NCBI RefSeq assembly: GCF_000220395.1
Contig: NW_004086282.1
Coordinates: forward strand, 1-64,000
From: Ichthyophthirius multifiliis
Lineage: Eukaryota; Ciliophora; Oligohymenophorea; Hymenostomatida
DNA: 64,000 nt
Direction of reading: 5' to 3'
The first letter of the stretch is position 1. Each line of letters opens with the position of its first letter. Shown piece after piece: positions 62,028-64,000 of the stretch. The translations under genes and the position numbers were made by a program. The notes under the pieces were generated by a model. The model worked only from the letters and a program-made list of their open reading frames with translations, ran no database searches and was not told where the DNA came from.

Positions 62028-64000
62028 ATGGATTTTGTTAGAGTTAAAAAGTTTTTTCATAAAGACTTCAATGTTAAAAAATCGAAATTTAAAGATGAGT
62101 CAATTGTAAAAAAAATAAAAATATAAATAATGCGAAATTTCTTTTATAAGTTTTAATAATTTAATGAAAGTTAAGTTTGACATGTTATCATTTTTCACGA
62201 GAAAATTAAATAATATCGGTCGGTTTAATAAATGGTTCGATTTTGGAATTCCATAAAAAAGGCTTTGAAACTAAAGTATATATTTTTTTAAAAAACTAAC
62301 AAATAAAGATAATAATTTTTTATAAAAAAATAAGAGCATTACAGAAAAAAAAGAATATGAAATAATTGAATATGACTAAGTGAAAAATATTCATAAAGGC
62401 GAAGTTAAATGCCTTATTTCTTAAAAAATATTTAATAATAGATATATATTCACTGGTAGTGTTGATAGAACAATTAAAATATGGTAATTATTATTTAATA
62501 TTATGTATAATTTTTCTATATAATATTAGGGATACTGATTAAAAAAAAAAAGCTATAGTTTAGACTTTAGTAGGTCATTAAGGTACAATTGTGAGTTTAT
62601 AATATTCTTAAAAAAATGAGACTCTATTTTCTGCTTCAAATGATAAAACATTTAAAATATGGAAGTATATAAAAAAATAATTAGATAACTTTATTTTATA
62701 AATAAAATATAAAATTAATTAAATTAATTTAAATTTTTAAAATAGATAAGAGGAAGGAAGAGAATTATTTTATCATCCATGGTTTGTTTGTTTTTAAATT
62801 ATTTATGATTTCTCAATGAAAAAGATGGTAAATAATAGCACCTATATCACCTGTATACATTGCAAAGAAGGAGAAAATGTCTAATTATATGCTGGAGATA
62901 CAGAAGGTTAATATTTAAATTGCTTTATATATATAAATAAATAAAAACTAAGGTTCAATACATATAATAAGGCCTGAAACATTAAAAAAAAGTAGTGGAT
63001 ATGTTTTAGAAAAATCAAATTATAATTATCATAGATTACATGTAATACAATTTATAAGTGTTTCTAAAGATAATTAATTATTTACTATTGGTTATGATTA
63101 GAAAATATTAGGATTCGAAGAATTAGCTAGTAAATAGTTTTTTAGTTTAAAAAACCCACACAAATGTCTTTTTACAAGTATTTGTTGGAATATTTCATAA
63201 TCAGTAATTTAAATATTAAAAACTTAAAAAATTAAAAAAAAAAAATAGGAACTTATTGCAGCTGATGAATAAGGAAGGATTTATTTTATTAATATTCATT
63301 CTGATAAAGCTATATAAGAATTTCATTTATATCAATAAAAAATACTTAGTATTGAAATTATTGAAAATCTTTAATAACTATTAGTTGTTACAGCTAATTT
63401 TATAGATGTTCTGAGGATTAAAAGAGGTGTAAAAGCTGGAAACATAACAGAAGCTCATACAGGTCCAATAATAGATTTGTATGCATTAATACCTTATAAA
63501 TTAACAGATAAAAAATATAAAGATACTCCTAAGTTATTTTTTTTTCTTCAATTAAATTATTTAAATAAATAAAAAAAAGATTAATAAGTACAAGCTTAGA
63601 TAATACAATAAGAGTTTGGGATCCAAAAGATATGCAATGTCAAAATTTATTAGAAAATAATGAAAAATAGGAAATTAGTTGTTTAAGTTATTTAAAATAA
63701 GCAAACTTATTTGTTACAGGACATGAAGATGGGAATATTAAATTATGGAATATAGAACTTAATAGTTGTCTTGTCTTAGATTAATAACCGCCTAATAAAC
63801 ACTGGGATTCTATTTAATGCTTTGCTTCTTGTATTTTTGTATAGAAAAAAACATAGTCGGAAGAAAAAATTGAGTTCTTGTTTTCTTCTGGGTATGATGG
63901 AAAAATAAATGTTTGGGAAATTTTTGAAAAAAAAAGCTTTGCATAAAATACTTTTTCAGGATCTATTATTTGTCCTTAACTTAAAAGTTCGATTATTGTA
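62028..64000 (+). CDS. WD40-repeat protein, cut by the window end
   Basis: Starts MDFVRVKKFFHKDFNVKKSK. WD40 repeats follow: NRYIFTGSVDRTIKIWDTD, GHQGTIVSLQYSQKNETLFS, SASNDKTFKIWK, LISTSLDNTIRVWDPKDMQ, ANLFVTGHEDGNIKLWN, LFSSGYDGKINVWE; a further blade is still starting at 64000. At least seven repeats, so one complete propeller or more. Introns are about 62280-62311, 62483-62528 and 62665-62743. The N-terminal 80 residues and a linker near 62760-62880 change frame between A-runs, so the exact exon structure there is unsettled. Ciliate WD40 proteins of this type are often ciliary (CFAP or IFT), but nothing in the sequence fixes that. Confidence 0.78.

Noticed and set aside
62235-62256. GGTTCGA-like T-arm suggestive of a tRNA
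   Set aside because: No acceptor or anticodon stems can be folded around it, and it reads as part of the WD40 gene's N-terminal region.
1-64000. Virus-like elements, LTR elements, Polintons or DNA transposons
   Set aside because: No polymerase, integrase, capsid or transposase signature and no terminal repeats were seen in either strand.

Overview
The window reads as macronuclear DNA of an oligohymenophorean ciliate. By eye it is well over 80% A+T. Its genes are open only if TAA and TAG are read as glutamine and TGA is the sole stop (ciliate code 6). Introns are GT...AG, extremely AT-rich and mostly about 43-175 nt. The combination of very high A+T, code 6 and Tetrahymena-like proteins fits Ichthyophthirius multifiliis or a close relative best; the species is an inference. 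No rRNA, tRNA, CRISPR array, virus-like element or telomeric repeat was recognised.

Layout. 1-5186 is gene-poor, with a 26-bp tandem repeat and a few doubtful ORFs. 5187-6161 (+) is a secreted four-domain Kazal protein. 7636-10878 (-) is a synaptojanin-type Sac plus inositol-5-phosphatase gene with a polyQ tail. 11523-17251 (+) holds two coiled-coil genes and a cyclic-nucleotide-binding protein. 17653-18825 (-) is an ankyrin/SAM protein and 18936-19859 (+) an FCP1-like phosphatase with a BRCT-like end. 20587-22733 (-) is a coiled-coil gene and 22995-23978 (+) a Sec14/CRAL-TRIO lipid-transfer protein. 24732-28063 (+) is SPT16 of the FACT histone chaperone. 28116-33802 (-) is a very long coiled-coil protein with an MSP-like N-terminus. 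33942-36966 (-) is the second synaptojanin-like paralogue.

After that come a degenerate kinase locus (37672-38800, -), an MCM8/MCMDC2-like gene without a Walker A motif (39248-41488, +), a small unknown gene, a cyclic-nucleotide-binding K+ channel with a zinc knuckle (42942-46890, -), URM1 (47262-47691, +), an EF-hand protein (47888-48331, +), a 685-residue unknown (48646-50703, -), a leucine-rich-repeat protein (50914-54880, +), an N/Q-rich protein (55009-56234, +), a mitochondrial IF-3-like gene (57585-59081, +), an NT-C2 plus coiled-coil protein (59232-61898, +) and a WD40 protein cut by the window end (62028 onward, +).

There is no operon logic; genes are individually transcribed and often divergent or convergent with 50-300 bp between them. 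Themes are phosphoinositide and membrane traffic (two Sac/5-phosphatases with clathrin-box-like tails, Sec14, NT-C2), cyclic-nucleotide signalling (CNBD protein, K+ channel) and cytoskeletal coiled coils. Several genes change reading frame at A- or T-runs; I read these mainly as consensus-sequence indels, though a biological cause is not excluded. Splice sites and exon joins are my own reading by eye.
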